Source of the DNA: Paenibacillaceae bacterium
GTDB lineage: Bacteria; Bacillota; Bacilli; Paenibacillales; Paenibacillaceae
Assembly: GCA_004134985.1 (NCBI GenBank)
Contig: REGQ01000006.1
Coordinates: 160,610-224,609, forward strand
Direction of reading: 5' to 3'
DNA length: 64,000 nt
Position numbers and translations under genes: made by a program. Positions 1 to 7,831 of this stretch are shown piece by piece. The notes under the pieces are model-generated. The model saw only the letters and a program-made list of their open reading frames with translations, was not told the origin of the DNA and did no database searches. Each line of letters starts with the position of its first letter. Within the stretch, counting starts at the first letter, position 1.

Positions 1-161
1 AAGGCCTCATTGACACTGGACAGCACGTCGTTCCCTTCAAGCATCTCAAGATAATTTATCACACAGATAAACAGGAGGATAATCGGATTCGCAATGAGCA
101 GGCCTTTGCTGTACCAGCCAAACTTATTTTTTTTGAATTCCAGTTTAATCAAATTAATCAT
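1..161 (-). CDS. ABC-2 type permease, N-terminal fragment (cut by window edge)
   Basis: The first 53 or so codons of a membrane protein, beginning MINLIKLEFKKNKFGWY and followed by a hydrophobic segment (GLLIANPIILLFICVIN). A short basic amphipathic start before the first membrane helix is typical of BcrB/YcbO-like ABC permeases. Its ATG overlaps the stop of the upstream ATPase gene by 8 bases, so the two are translationally coupled. Seen: reading frame and overlap. Inferred: it is the permease partner of that ATPase. The rest lies outside the window. Confidence 0.75.
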   Translation of the reverse strand, partial: MINLIKLEFKKNKFGWYSKGLLIANPIILLFICVINYLEMLEGNDVLSSVNEA

Positions 162-1077
162 GGCGTTCACCGCTTTCCGTCTGTTGGAGGAAATATTCCT
201 CTAACGAAGTTTGGCGACGATTTATCGTTTCGATCGCGACATCGTTCAAGATTAACGCTTTGGAAATAGCGGATTGCGATAAGCCAGGGCCATAGATGCG
301 AATAAGATGGTTATCCATCATTTTAAAATTGCTGATCTTCAGTGTATTTTCGAGCACAAACGCTGCTTTGCGGATGTCGGGTGTCGTTAACTCGATATAA
401 TCGGTGCTCCGCAGCCGCAAGCTGTCCATCGAGAGTTCCTCGACAAGCTTGCCGTTTTGAATAATGCCGATTTGATTGGCAACTTGTTCAATTTCGCTTA
501 ACAAATGACTGGAGATGAGCAGGGTCATCCGGTACTGGCTGCTGAGCATGTGGAACAAATCCCGCATATCCTTAATCCCTGCCGGGTCGAGCCCGTTAAT
601 GGGCTCGTCAAGAATTAGCAGTTCAGGTTTGGTTGCGATCGCCCGGGCAATAGCAAGCCGCTGCTTCATTCCGAGTGAGAATTCTTTGACGCGTTTATTG
701 CCTGTATTGCGAAGCTGAAGCCAATCGAGCACCTCTGCGATCGCATTTTTGTTATGGTACCCCATGTATGCGCAGTGGATTTCCAAGTTTTGCTCAGCGG
801 TAAGGTGGTCATAAAATACCGGTGTTTCGATCAGACTGCCGATCCGCTTGAACACTTCCACTGAATTCGGCGTGAGTTTCTCGCCAAACAGCTCAACCTC
901 GCCGCTGGTCGGCTTTACAAGGTTCATCAACATGCGCATGACCGTTGTTTTGCCTGCGCCGTTCGGGCCGAGAAAACCATAGATTTCCCCGCGTTCAATG
1001 CGTAGGTTGACATCCGTTACAATTTCTTTGGCTCCGAAGCTTTTGGACAAATGGTGGGTACGGACAATATAAGACAT
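154..1077 (-). CDS. ABC transporter ATP-binding protein, BcrA/YcbN-like
   Basis: ATPase subunit of a two-gene ABC exporter of the bacitracin/lantibiotic resistance type; it would power export or displacement of a peptide or lipid at the cytoplasmic membrane. Walker A GPNGAGKTT is near residue 37, the signature FSLGMKQR near 133 and Walker B LLILDEPINGLDP near 153, followed by a roughly 90-residue C-terminal extension usual in BcrA-type proteins. The frame is open further upstream (to 1128), but the ATG at 1077 has an AAAGGAG 8 bases in front, so 307 residues are preferred. It lies downstream of a two-component pair, the arrangement of B. subtilis ycbLMNO. The substrate cannot be read from sequence. 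Confidence 0.88.
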   Translation of the reverse strand: MSYIVRTHHLSKSFGAKEIVTDVNLRIERGEIYGFLGPNGAGKTTVMRMLMNLVKPTSGEVELFGEKLTPNSVEVFKRIGSLIETPVFYDHLTAEQNLEIHCAYMGYHNKNAIAEVLDWLQLRNTGNKRVKEFSLGMKQRLAIARAIATKPELLILDEPINGLDPAGIKDMRDLFHMLSSQYRMTLLISSHLLSEIEQVANQIGIIQNGKLVEELSMDSLRLRSTDYIELTTPDIRKAAFVLENTLKISNFKMMDNHLIRIYGPGLSQSAISKALILNDVAIETINRRQTSLEEYFLQQTESGERHD

Positions 1078-1196
1078 GGATGCCGGCTCCTTTGCTATCG
1101 TGATTAAATTGAATTCTTTCGGTTTCAATATCTTGATTATATCGTTGAACCTTAACGTATTTGTTGCTTGATTCTTACGAAAATCTTACGCTCAAT

Positions 1197-2138
1197 TTAG
1201 TGTGTAAAGCCTGCTGGTTTTAACCTGACGGTAAATACCGTTTTATGATAGGGTTTGCTCTTCAATGTAATTTCGCCGCCCATATTCCGAACGAGCCGCT
1301 GTGTAATCGTCAGTCCGAGCCCGCTGCCCCCGAATAGCGGGTTTCTCGAATCCTCCAGCGTATACATCCGTTCGAAGACAAGCTCTTTATGCCGTTCATT
1401 GATTCCTTGGCCCCGATCCCAGACATCGATAAAGACACCCTGCGCATTTGACCGCAAAGCAATACCGACGATCTTCCCATCTTTGCCGTGGCTGATTGCA
1501 TTGCTCAGTAAGTTGTTCAGCACTCTCTCCAGCGCGTCCTGATTGACAAGCGCGTAAACGGGTTCCTCCGGAATCTCAATGCTTACCTCGCTATGCTGGG
1601 ATTGCAAAATATCATAGAAGAACAAAATGCTGTTCTTGCAAATTTCATTCACAGCTGCAGCATTCAAAGGAAGATGGGCATCGCCGGATTCTAGTTTGGC
1701 CAAATCAAAAAAACGATTGATTAAAGCCACCATTTCCACAGCCTTGCTATGAGCTTTGGAAAGCAATTGAGCGCGTTCCTGGGGAGGCATCGTCTCTTTA
1801 TGTGAGATGGTTTCGAGGTAGCCGAGCACAACGGTAAGCGGGGTTTTCAAATCGTGCGAAATGTTCGTCAGCATCATTTTCATCGCAGCTTCGGTATGAT
1901 TGTAATTGGCCATCGTCCGATGATTAAAGTCAAGCAGGTCGTTAAGAGCAGCGGCGAGCTGCTGCAGATAGCTGTCGTCTGTCACGATTAGCAGACGTTC
2001 AGCGGATTGCTCGTTTATAATGTTGTTGAGCTGGCGGGTCATATAGGCTAACTGGATGTTTTTGCGTCTTGCCGCAGCATATTGCAAGATGCACAGCACC
2101 AGCAGCAATGCGATCATAGCTAGTAGCGCAGCAATCAT
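1197..2138 (-). CDS. Sensor histidine kinase, YcbM-like
   Basis: A 313-residue membrane histidine kinase with one N-terminal transmembrane helix (residues 1-20), almost no extracellular domain and no HAMP. The phosphorylation site is His95 in NISHDLKTP; the ATPase domain carries the N box (NNLLSNAISHG), DRGQGI and GGSGLGLT. The lack of a sensor domain suggests it reads the membrane or its partner transporter rather than a soluble ligand, as proposed for YcbM-type kinases. Its ATG directly follows the TAG stop of the response regulator, so the pair is co-translated. The ABC transporter genes follow after 119 bases. Confidence 0.88.
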   Translation of the reverse strand: MIAALLAMIALLLVLCILQYAAARRKNIQLAYMTRQLNNIINEQSAERLLIVTDDSYLQQLAAALNDLLDFNHRTMANYNHTEAAMKMMLTNISHDLKTPLTVVLGYLETISHKETMPPQERAQLLSKAHSKAVEMVALINRFFDLAKLESGDAHLPLNAAAVNEICKNSILFFYDILQSQHSEVSIEIPEEPVYALVNQDALERVLNNLLSNAISHGKDGKIVGIALRSNAQGVFIDVWDRGQGINERHKELVFERMYTLEDSRNPLFGGSGLGLTITQRLVRNMGGEITLKSKPYHKTVFTVRLKPAGFTH

Positions 2139-2840
2139 CTAAAACTCCCCCAGGCGATATCCGATGCCCCACATCGTTTTTATGTAGATCGGTTTGGAAG
2201 GCACATCTTCAATTTTTTCACGTAATCGGCTCATATGTACATTAATAATATTTTCGTCGCCAAAGTAGTCATCATGCCATACAGAACGGTAAATTTGCTC
2301 TTTCGTAAAAACTTTTTTCGGATTTCTGACAAACAGCAATAAAATATGCAATTCTTTGGCCGTTAATTTAAGCGCTTTGCCATTCTTGCTTACTGTGAGA
2401 TGATCCGGATTGATCGTCAGATCATGGATGCGGACAATTTCTGCTGAGGGTGACTGTGAACCGCCGTCACTATAGTAGCTTGCGCGCCGTAGTGCAGCTT
2501 TTATTCTGGCCAGCAGCTCAATCATGGAGAATGGTTTGGCAATATAATCGTCAGCGCCAAACCCGAGGCCAACTGCCTTATCGACATCCCCGTCTTTGGC
2601 TGAAAGAATAAGAATAGGCACACGGCTGGCGGCGCGAAACTGTTTGAGCAAATCGATTCCGCTCAGCTTCGGGAGCATCAAGTCGAGCAAGATTAAATCA
2701 AATGGCTGCTGTTTAAACCGGCTCAGCGCTTCTTCTCCATCATAGGCATGGGTAATTTCAAGACCTTCCATCGTCAAATAATTGGCAACCATCTCCGCAA
2801 TTGCAGCGTCGTCTTCTACAATCAATATTTTATCAGTCAT
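2139..2840 (-). CDS. OmpR-family response regulator, YcbL-like
   Basis: A 233-residue response regulator with an N-terminal receiver (acidic pair Asp10/Asp11, phosphoacceptor Asp53 in LLLDLMLP, conserved Lys in DDYIAKPFS) and a C-terminal winged helix ending in the typical IYIKTMWGIGYRLG. First gene of a minus-strand run: regulator, kinase (abutting), ATPase, permease. Expected role: switching on the downstream ABC exporter in response to a membrane-active compound. Stimulus and targets are not visible. Confidence 0.9.
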   Translation of the reverse strand: MTDKILIVEDDAAIAEMVANYLTMEGLEITHAYDGEEALSRFKQQPFDLILLDLMLPKLSGIDLLKQFRAASRVPILILSAKDGDVDKAVGLGFGADDYIAKPFSMIELLARIKAALRRASYYSDGGSQSPSAEIVRIHDLTINPDHLTVSKNGKALKLTAKELHILLLFVRNPKKVFTKEQIYRSVWHDDYFGDENIINVHMSRLREKIEDVPSKPIYIKTMWGIGYRLGEF

Positions 2841-2919
2841 TGACGATCCTTCCGTTCATCCATATTTATTGCACCTATTTTACAATGGCAGCACCTTGAA
2901 TACAATGGGATGTGCGGAT

Positions 2920-3831
2920 TCATTTCTCCTTGCAGGCAGACCTTACATCCGCTTGAAGATGATACTTCATCCGGTAGCGATGCGGCGTTTCTCCGGTATG
3001 CTTCTTAAACAGCTGGCAAAAGTAGGACACATTGCAGATGCCGATCCGGTACGCGATTTGATCAAGGGCCAGCGAGCTGCTGTTCAGGAGCAGGCAGGCT
3101 TCCTTGATTCGCCGCGCAGCCAGATAATCGCTTAACTTCGCACCGATCTCCTTGCGGAAGAGGCCTGACAGATAGGTAGCGGACAAATGCAGTTGATCCG
3201 CCAATTGCTGCAGCTGGAATGGCTTCATATAATTATGCTCAATCCATTCCATTGCAAGCTCTGTATGACCGGAACAGCGCTGCTGCGGCGCGGGGAAGTG
3301 GCTGTTGTCTTGTTTCTGTTCCCAATGGCTGTTCAGCAGGTCAAGCATTCCGATTAGAAACAATGCATAGGGCTCAAGCTCACGTTCTGTCGCTGTCTCT
3401 GCAGCAGGCATAGCGTGCAGCCGCTGCAAATGTCGGATGACCGGATGCTCTGGCAGCAAGCCGCGGAATAGCTGCCGCTCCCATGTGCGCTTCCAAATCA
3501 TTTGGTGAAAGGCAGTCAACTGGGGAAAGGGGCGCAGGAAGGGCTGCAGCCACTCGGGGTTATATACGGCAAAAGAGCGAACGAACGGACGGAGGTCTGT
3601 CGCCTGCATGCTCAGCTTATGAAGCTGAAACGGCTGAAAAAACAGCAGATCGCCGGCCTTGACCGTTAAGATGCTGGAGCCGATTTCGACTTCTCCTTCC
3701 CCTTGTTCGATATAGAAAAACTCCACCCCTTCATGCAGGTGGACAATGTCTTTGTAGGTTGAGCCGTTCGTTCGTCGATAAGCGAACTGGAATGGAATTT
3801 TGGATAAGGTTAAATGTTGAAGCGGTTTCAT
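2920..3831 (-). CDS. AraC-family regulator with cupin sensor domain
   Basis: A roughly 303-residue cytoplasmic transcription factor: an N-terminal AraC-type cupin (HLHEGVEFFYIEQGEGEVEIG, then GDLLFFQPFQLH) and a C-terminal pair of helix-turn-helix motifs (LQQLADQLHLSATYLSGLFRKEIG and LDQIAYRIGICNVSYFCQLFKKHTG). The frame extends 14 codons upstream, but the ATG at 3831 has GAGGTGG about 8 bases ahead and is preferred. It is divergent from the heparinase-like gene across about 120 bases, so it most likely controls that gene in response to a sugar. The ligand is unknown. Confidence 0.87.
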   Translation of the reverse strand: MKPLQHLTLSKIPFQFAYRRTNGSTYKDIVHLHEGVEFFYIEQGEGEVEIGSSILTVKAGDLLFFQPFQLHKLSMQATDLRPFVRSFAVYNPEWLQPFLRPFPQLTAFHQMIWKRTWERQLFRGLLPEHPVIRHLQRLHAMPAAETATERELEPYALFLIGMLDLLNSHWEQKQDNSHFPAPQQRCSGHTELAMEWIEHNYMKPFQLQQLADQLHLSATYLSGLFRKEIGAKLSDYLAARRIKEACLLLNSSSLALDQIAYRIGICNVSYFCQLFKKHTGETPHRYRMKYHLQADVRSACKEK

Positions 3832-3951
3832 AACAACCCACCTCGCTTCGCCAATTGCGTAATTTAACAACATATTAACACAATAGAGGCAAACAAAGCG
3901 CTTCTTTTTTCAAGTATAGTAAAAGCACAAAATTGAAGTGGGGGAATTGCA

Positions 3952-5880
3952 ATGGCAGTGGCGAAGCGGAGAGCACTAGTTGAGGATTGGGCAAATATCC
4001 ATCATAAAATAGGTCGGTTTGCTTGGGCTGAAGAAACGGTTCTGAAGCTAAGGCCGGAAACGGACTGGTGGGTTGTGAACTATCGGGACGACAGCAGCCG
4101 GGTTGCGGGCTGGATGCATCATTATTTCTGTACAAACTGTTCTTCTCCGCTTGAGTTCGATAAATCTGCGCCCGACCGTCACCGTTGCGGAAGCTGTGGT
4201 ACGGACTGCAGCGGAGAAGACATTCAGAACGCTTGGCATGCCGCCTATCGCAGTGCAGCCAGTCAGCAGGTTTTGAACGCCGCCGTCTGGTTCAAGCTCT
4301 ATCACGACCCGGCCTACCTGAGCTTTATTCGCGCTGTGCTTGATTTTTACAGTGACAATCTGTCTCTGTTCCAAGTCAATACGCCTAAAGGATTTGAAGG
4401 GGTATTTAGCGGCATTAATTTAAGTGATGCCGTCTTGCTCACCGCGATGATCAGGGGAATGGAAATGGTGCGTGAGCACTTTACCGCAGAGGAACTGCAG
4501 CGCTATAAGGAGCAGTTCTTCCTTCCGATGGCAGCGTTTCTATGCAGAACTGCTGGAGGTACGCCGAACATCAGCTGCTGGATGCGGGGGGCTGCCGGGA
4601 TGATTGGCCTGTTCTTCGAGGAATACGGCGTCTGCCGCGAGGTTGCGGAAGGGTTCGAGGGGATTAAGGAGACGTTGGCCAACGGGCTGCTCAAGGGAGG
4701 GTTTTGGTATGAAAGCTCTTTTCACTACCATTATTATTGCGCAGAGGGGCTAACCTACTATGCCGTGTTCTGTGAACTGTATGGCTATGACTTTCCAGAG
4801 CTGGCCGACGCGATGAAGCGGATGTACCGCTACCCGCTGCAGTATTCGTTCCCGACGGGTCAGTTTCCAAGCCCGAATGACGGCTGGCCGAACCGCAGCT
4901 TTGCCGATTATGCAGCGCAATATGAATGGATTCGCAGCGTGTACGATGAAGATGCCTTCCGCTATGCGCTTGCGCTAAGCTATGACAAGGAGAAGTGTCC
5001 GCTTGAAGGCGGCGCCCAGAGACCGGAAGCAGGCGGGATGGCCAGGCTGTTGTTCGGTACGGACTGGACGGGCGAGTGGAATGCGCAAGCTGCCAGCCAG
5101 CAGGCAACTGTGGGGCATCCTCCTCGTGTATCCCGGATGGATGAAGATATTTATTATATATTTTTGCAGCATGAAGAGGCCAGTGTATTTCTGAAATACG
5201 GGTTCGTCATTGCTGAGCACGCGCATGCCGATGTGATGAATTTTGAGTTGTATGTGAAGGATCGGTTCGTCTCACGCGATATTTCGAACAGCGGGTACGG
5301 AACCGACTTGTTCCGAGAATGGCAGCGCAAGTCTATCGCGCATAATACCGTATTGGTCGATGGGCGCAATCAGCCGAATCGCCCGCATGGACAATTAGTC
5401 GCATTCGATGCCGCGACCAATAGCTGCAAGGTTGCGGCAGCAGAGGTCTACCCTGGTGTCGATTACGAGCGCAGCCTGCAACTGCTGCAGGACAGATTAA
5501 CCGATGTGTTTGCGGTAACGGTCAAACAGGAGGCGACAGAAGGCCAATCACCGCCCGCACATACATTTGATTGGCTGTTCCATTGCGCGGGTGAAATTGT
5601 GCATGATCTGCCGCTGCGCCGCTGTTCACCGCCTGGTGAAGCAGAAGGCTATCAGTTGATGGAGGAAGTGTCGAGCTGTGAAGTGGATGGAACCTGTCAT
5701 ATCAGCTGGGAGCTTCCTAATCAGCGTTTGACGTTAACGATGCAGGGCTGCCCAGGCACTACCGTGTACCTGTTCAAAGGATATGAGCATCGTTTGGACT
5801 TGCAGCGGTGGGGGATTATGGCAAGAAGAACGGGAGATAGCGCCGTGTTTGAGGCGGACTATTCGTTTCATGTTTATTGA
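3952..5880 (+). CDS. Heparinase II/III-family protein with zinc-ribbon-like insert
   Basis: A 642-residue protein without a signal peptide. The middle is an (alpha/alpha) toroid typical of uronate polysaccharide lyases; the C-terminal half has the heparinase II/III beta-sandwich signature (AEHAHADVMNFELYVKDR, then RKSIAHNTVLVDG). It would act in the cytoplasm on imported uronate-containing oligosaccharides. Unusually, residues 60-86 contain CTNC, CGSC and a further Cys, a zinc-ribbon-like cluster near the N terminus. The start has GTGGGGG 8 bases upstream. The substrate (glycosaminoglycan, alginate or another uronan) cannot be assigned. An AAGCGCTT core in the promoter region around 3897 resembles a weak cre site. 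Confidence 0.82.
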   Translation: MAVAKRRALVEDWANIHHKIGRFAWAEETVLKLRPETDWWVVNYRDDSSRVAGWMHHYFCTNCSSPLEFDKSAPDRHRCGSCGTDCSGEDIQNAWHAAYRSAASQQVLNAAVWFKLYHDPAYLSFIRAVLDFYSDNLSLFQVNTPKGFEGVFSGINLSDAVLLTAMIRGMEMVREHFTAEELQRYKEQFFLPMAAFLCRTAGGTPNISCWMRGAAGMIGLFFEEYGVCREVAEGFEGIKETLANGLLKGGFWYESSFHYHYYCAEGLTYYAVFCELYGYDFPELADAMKRMYRYPLQYSFPTGQFPSPNDGWPNRSFADYAAQYEWIRSVYDEDAFRYALALSYDKEKCPLEGGAQRPEAGGMARLLFGTDWTGEWNAQAASQQATVGHPPRVSRMDEDIYYIFLQHEEASVFLKYGFVIAEHAHADVMNFELYVKDRFVSRDISNSGYGTDLFREWQRKSIAHNTVLVDGRNQPNRPHGQLVAFDAATNSCKVAAAEVYPGVDYERSLQLLQDRLTDVFAVTVKQEATEGQSPPAHTFDWLFHCAGEIVHDLPLRRCSPPGEAEGYQLMEEVSSCEVDGTCHISWELPNQRLTLTMQGCPGTTVYLFKGYEHRLDLQRWGIMARRTGDSAVFEADYSFHVY

Positions 5881-6041
5881 CTTGATCGTACGAGCAGCCT
5901 ATCAATTTCACAAACCGTGGATATAGACTTTAATTTGGCTCGGTTTAAGGAGACTCCGTTTAAGGTGGAGAACGACTGAGGAGACCTGGGACAAATTAGT
6001 TAATTAGCAGGATGCGTTTGTGTTGATGATCGCTTAAGATA

Positions 6042-6070
6042 GGAACATATGTTATAGGAACATGTGTTAT
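6042..6070 (+). promoter_or_regulatory. Two tandem LexA/DinR-like boxes
   Basis: Two copies of GGAACAT(A/G)TGTTAT lie 15 bases apart (6042-6055 and 6057-6070), about 30 bases before the next start codon. Each matches the core of the Firmicute LexA box (GAAC-N4-GTTC) except the last base of the right half. Tandem placement supports an operator; the mismatches lower confidence. Confidence 0.4.
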
Positions 6071-6098
6071 CTATTTTGAACTGCAGGAGGCGACAGCA

Positions 6099-6491
6099 AT
6101 GAGTTATGACTTAATGGCATTTGATCCATTAAAGGCGCCAGCGGATAAAGAGACATTTATGAAATGGTATGAGCAGCAGGTAGCTTGGCAGGAAGACGGG
6201 AATTATTCTGATATTTCGGTTGCCTCGGAAAATCTGCGCAATTTTTATATTGAGCTTACGCAATCCTTCCCGAGCATGAACGTTGATGAGGAGACGTTTG
6301 AGGCCATGGAGGAAGCGGGGACAGACAATCGGCTCACAGAGTATGGGATACGGGAAGAAAGCATTTATGTGTCATTCGCGTGGTCCATTGCAGAAGAAGC
6401 CTACAGTACAATGAGGGAATTGGCAGAGAAGCACAAGGTCGGATTTTTTAACGTCAGCAGCACTGAGGGTGAAATCATTGTTCCAGAGTAG
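6099..6491 (+). CDS. Conserved small acidic protein of unknown function
   Basis: A 130-residue soluble acidic protein starting MSYDLMAFDPLKAPADKETFMKWYEQQ, preceded by GGAGG 9 bases before the ATG and followed by an intrinsic terminator, so it is a monocistronic gene. The opening SYDLMAFDP resembles conserved hypothetical proteins found in many bacteria, sometimes beside toxin or stress genes, but I cannot assign a function. No signal peptide, membrane helix or catalytic motif is visible. Two LexA-like boxes upstream suggest, but do not prove, induction by DNA damage. Confidence 0.75.
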   Translation: MSYDLMAFDPLKAPADKETFMKWYEQQVAWQEDGNYSDISVASENLRNFYIELTQSFPSMNVDEETFEAMEEAGTDNRLTEYGIREESIYVSFAWSIAEEAYSTMRELAEKHKVGFFNVSSTEGEIIVPE

Positions 6492-6511
6492 CTTGCAATA
6501 ACGATGTAGAC

Positions 6512-6555
6512 CCCCGCCCGTTCAATGCATCAACTTGATAAGGCGGGGTTTATTT
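6512..6555 (+). terminator. Rho-independent terminator
   Basis: Stem CCCCGCC/GGCGGGG (6512-6518 with 6542-6548) followed by a T-rich tail, just downstream of the small conserved gene. The CtsR operator starts right after the tail. Confidence 0.8.
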
Positions 6556-6564
6556 TATAAAAAA

Positions 6565-6581
6565 GGTCAAAGATAGTCAAA
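6565..6581 (+). promoter_or_regulatory. CtsR operator
   Basis: GGTCAAAGATAGTCAAA matches the CtsR heptad-repeat operator (RGTCAAA-NAN-RGTCAAA) at every defined position, and a third partial heptad (AGTCAAT) follows at 6581. It lies upstream of the Hsp20 gene, a known type of CtsR target. It sits about 80 bases before the clear -35 element, farther than usual, so another promoter may overlap it. Confidence 0.75.
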
Positions 6582-6659
6582 GTCAATATAAGAGTGCGAT
6601 TATATGATGCAAATGGCTGAATATGCGCAGAAATGCGTTTTTTTCCCGGTTTTTCGCTT

Positions 6660-6688
6660 TTGATTGCTTTGTCATTGGTCAGTATAAT
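6660..6688 (+). promoter_or_regulatory. Sigma-A promoter of the Hsp20 gene
   Basis: TTGATT (6660-6665), a 17-base spacer and a consensus TATAAT (6683-6688), 53 bases before the Hsp20 start. Confidence 0.8.
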
Positions 6689-6741
6689 GGGGACATAGAA
6701 CAACACAAACACCACCACATCTTGCAAGGAGGAGTTACAAT

Positions 6742-7185
6742 ATGTTTAATCTGGTGACGTTACACAAAAGAAATGATGATCTTGCCCGGCAAATGTTGAA
6801 GCAAATCAGTGCCGTTTTTGACCAGCAGCAGCTCGCTCCGTTGCACAGCCACTCGAACAGCTTCCGAACCGATATTCATGAGAAAGACGATGTCTATCTG
6901 ATTGAAGCAGAGCTTCCGGGGGTTCGAAAAGACGACATTAACATTGAGTTAAACGGCAGCAGCCTGGTCATTCGGGCTACACGCAGCCGCATAGATGAGC
7001 CGAAGGATGAACAAGGAAAAGTCATTCGCAGAGAACGCAGCCATGGTGAATTCGCCCGCCGGTTTTATGTGAAAAACATCGAAGAGGACGGCATTCGCGC
7101 GAAGCTCGAAGATGGGATTCTACAGTTGACCGTACCGAAAAAAGTCAAACCGGCGGAACAAGTCAAACGGATCGGAATCGAATAA
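6742..7185 (+). CDS. Small heat-shock protein (Hsp20/alpha-crystallin)
   Basis: A 147-residue ATP-independent chaperone that holds unfolding proteins for refolding. The alpha-crystallin domain covers about residues 45-140 and contains VYLIEAELPGVRKDDINIELNGSSLVIRA and the typical A-x-x-x-n-G-v-L motif (AKLEDGILQLTVPKK). The C-terminal tail ends VKRIGIE, carrying the I-x-I assembly motif. GGAGG lies 8 bases before the ATG. The gene is flanked by its own promoter and a strong terminator. A CtsR operator upstream indicates heat or protein-stress control. Confidence 0.95.
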   Translation: MFNLVTLHKRNDDLARQMLKQISAVFDQQQLAPLHSHSNSFRTDIHEKDDVYLIEAELPGVRKDDINIELNGSSLVIRATRSRIDEPKDEQGKVIRRERSHGEFARRFYVKNIEEDGIRAKLEDGILQLTVPKKVKPAEQVKRIGIE

Positions 7186-7212
7186 TAGCTGCGAATGATT
7201 GCGGCTAGAAGC

Positions 7213-7268
7213 AACTCAAATAGCGCGACAGAAGGGGGATACCATTCTGTCGCGTTATTTGAGTTTTT
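7213..7268 (+). terminator. Strong intrinsic terminator after Hsp20 gene
   Basis: Inverted repeat of about 20 bp (AACTCAAATAGCGCGACAGAA with its complement, one G-T or mismatch) followed by TTTTT. Confidence 0.88.
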
Positions 7269-7269
7269 G

Positions 7270-7480
7270 CTGACCATCGACTGATGGACATCCTGACCGA
7301 CTGAATTGACTACGATGCGCTGCCGAGTCTTTTCGCGCCGCGCGGCCCCGGTGCGCGGGTCCATGCTGCGTGAGTGTGGTTGACTGCCAACACGTATCGT
7401 CCGACTGCGCGCTGGGAGCTGCGCGCCGTGAACGGCGGTCGACTCACTGAAGCGAGTCTGCACACACTCCATGAATTTAA
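7270..7480. other. GC-rich structured intergenic stretch without a gene
   Basis: No convincing coding frame. Several local hairpins are visible (GCGCGC about 7405-7425 with GCGCGC; GACTC/GAGTC at 7441-7458; GAGTGTG at 7371 with CACACTC at 7463). It is richer in G+C than its neighbours. It joins directly to the dispersed repeat that begins at 7481. Confidence 0.5.
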
Positions 7481-7660
7481 GCGGCCACAGGTTCCGCTAT
7501 TTGCCACAAAAACCTCCAAAATCGATTTTCACGGCCAGACGTTCCGCTATTGGCACAAAAACCCCCCTAAAAACACCGTTTTTGCACGAATAGCGGAACT
7601 GGTGGCCGCCAAAACTCAATTTCCCTTGTTTTGAGCGGAATAGCGGAACGTGTGTCCGCT
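7481..7660 (-). repeat. Dispersed repeat family 1, complete copy
   Basis: A 180-bp element with four copies of GTTCCGCTAT or its complement, each next to GGCCAC/GGCCGC. The central pair forms an imperfect stem of about 21 bp around 7540-7605 (arms starting GTTCCGCTATT). Its reverse complement aligns almost end to end with 46179-46350. No coding capacity. Confidence 0.85.
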
Positions 7661-7831
7661 CGGTACATCTATATCTGACGGCTTCCCTGCGGCTGCCCTT
7701 TTGCGCACAATTCCCGCCCTCAGAGCATTTTGGATTTTTGTATGTTTCCTTGCTCATTTATCGTTATAATAGAAAAAACTAGAACCAATATTTTACCAAT
7801 ACGAGGGTTTATGGAAAATAGGAGGGCCATC

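Noticed and set aside
3891..3912. cre site before the heparinase-like gene
   Set aside because: Only the AAGCGCTT core fits; the outer TG and C positions fail, so it is mentioned but not called.
7497..7757. Minus-strand ORF of 86 codons over the dispersed repeat
   Set aside because: Composed of the repeat itself, with repeated PLFRSKQ/QFRYSCK-like segments from GTTCCGCTAT motifs; no start signal.
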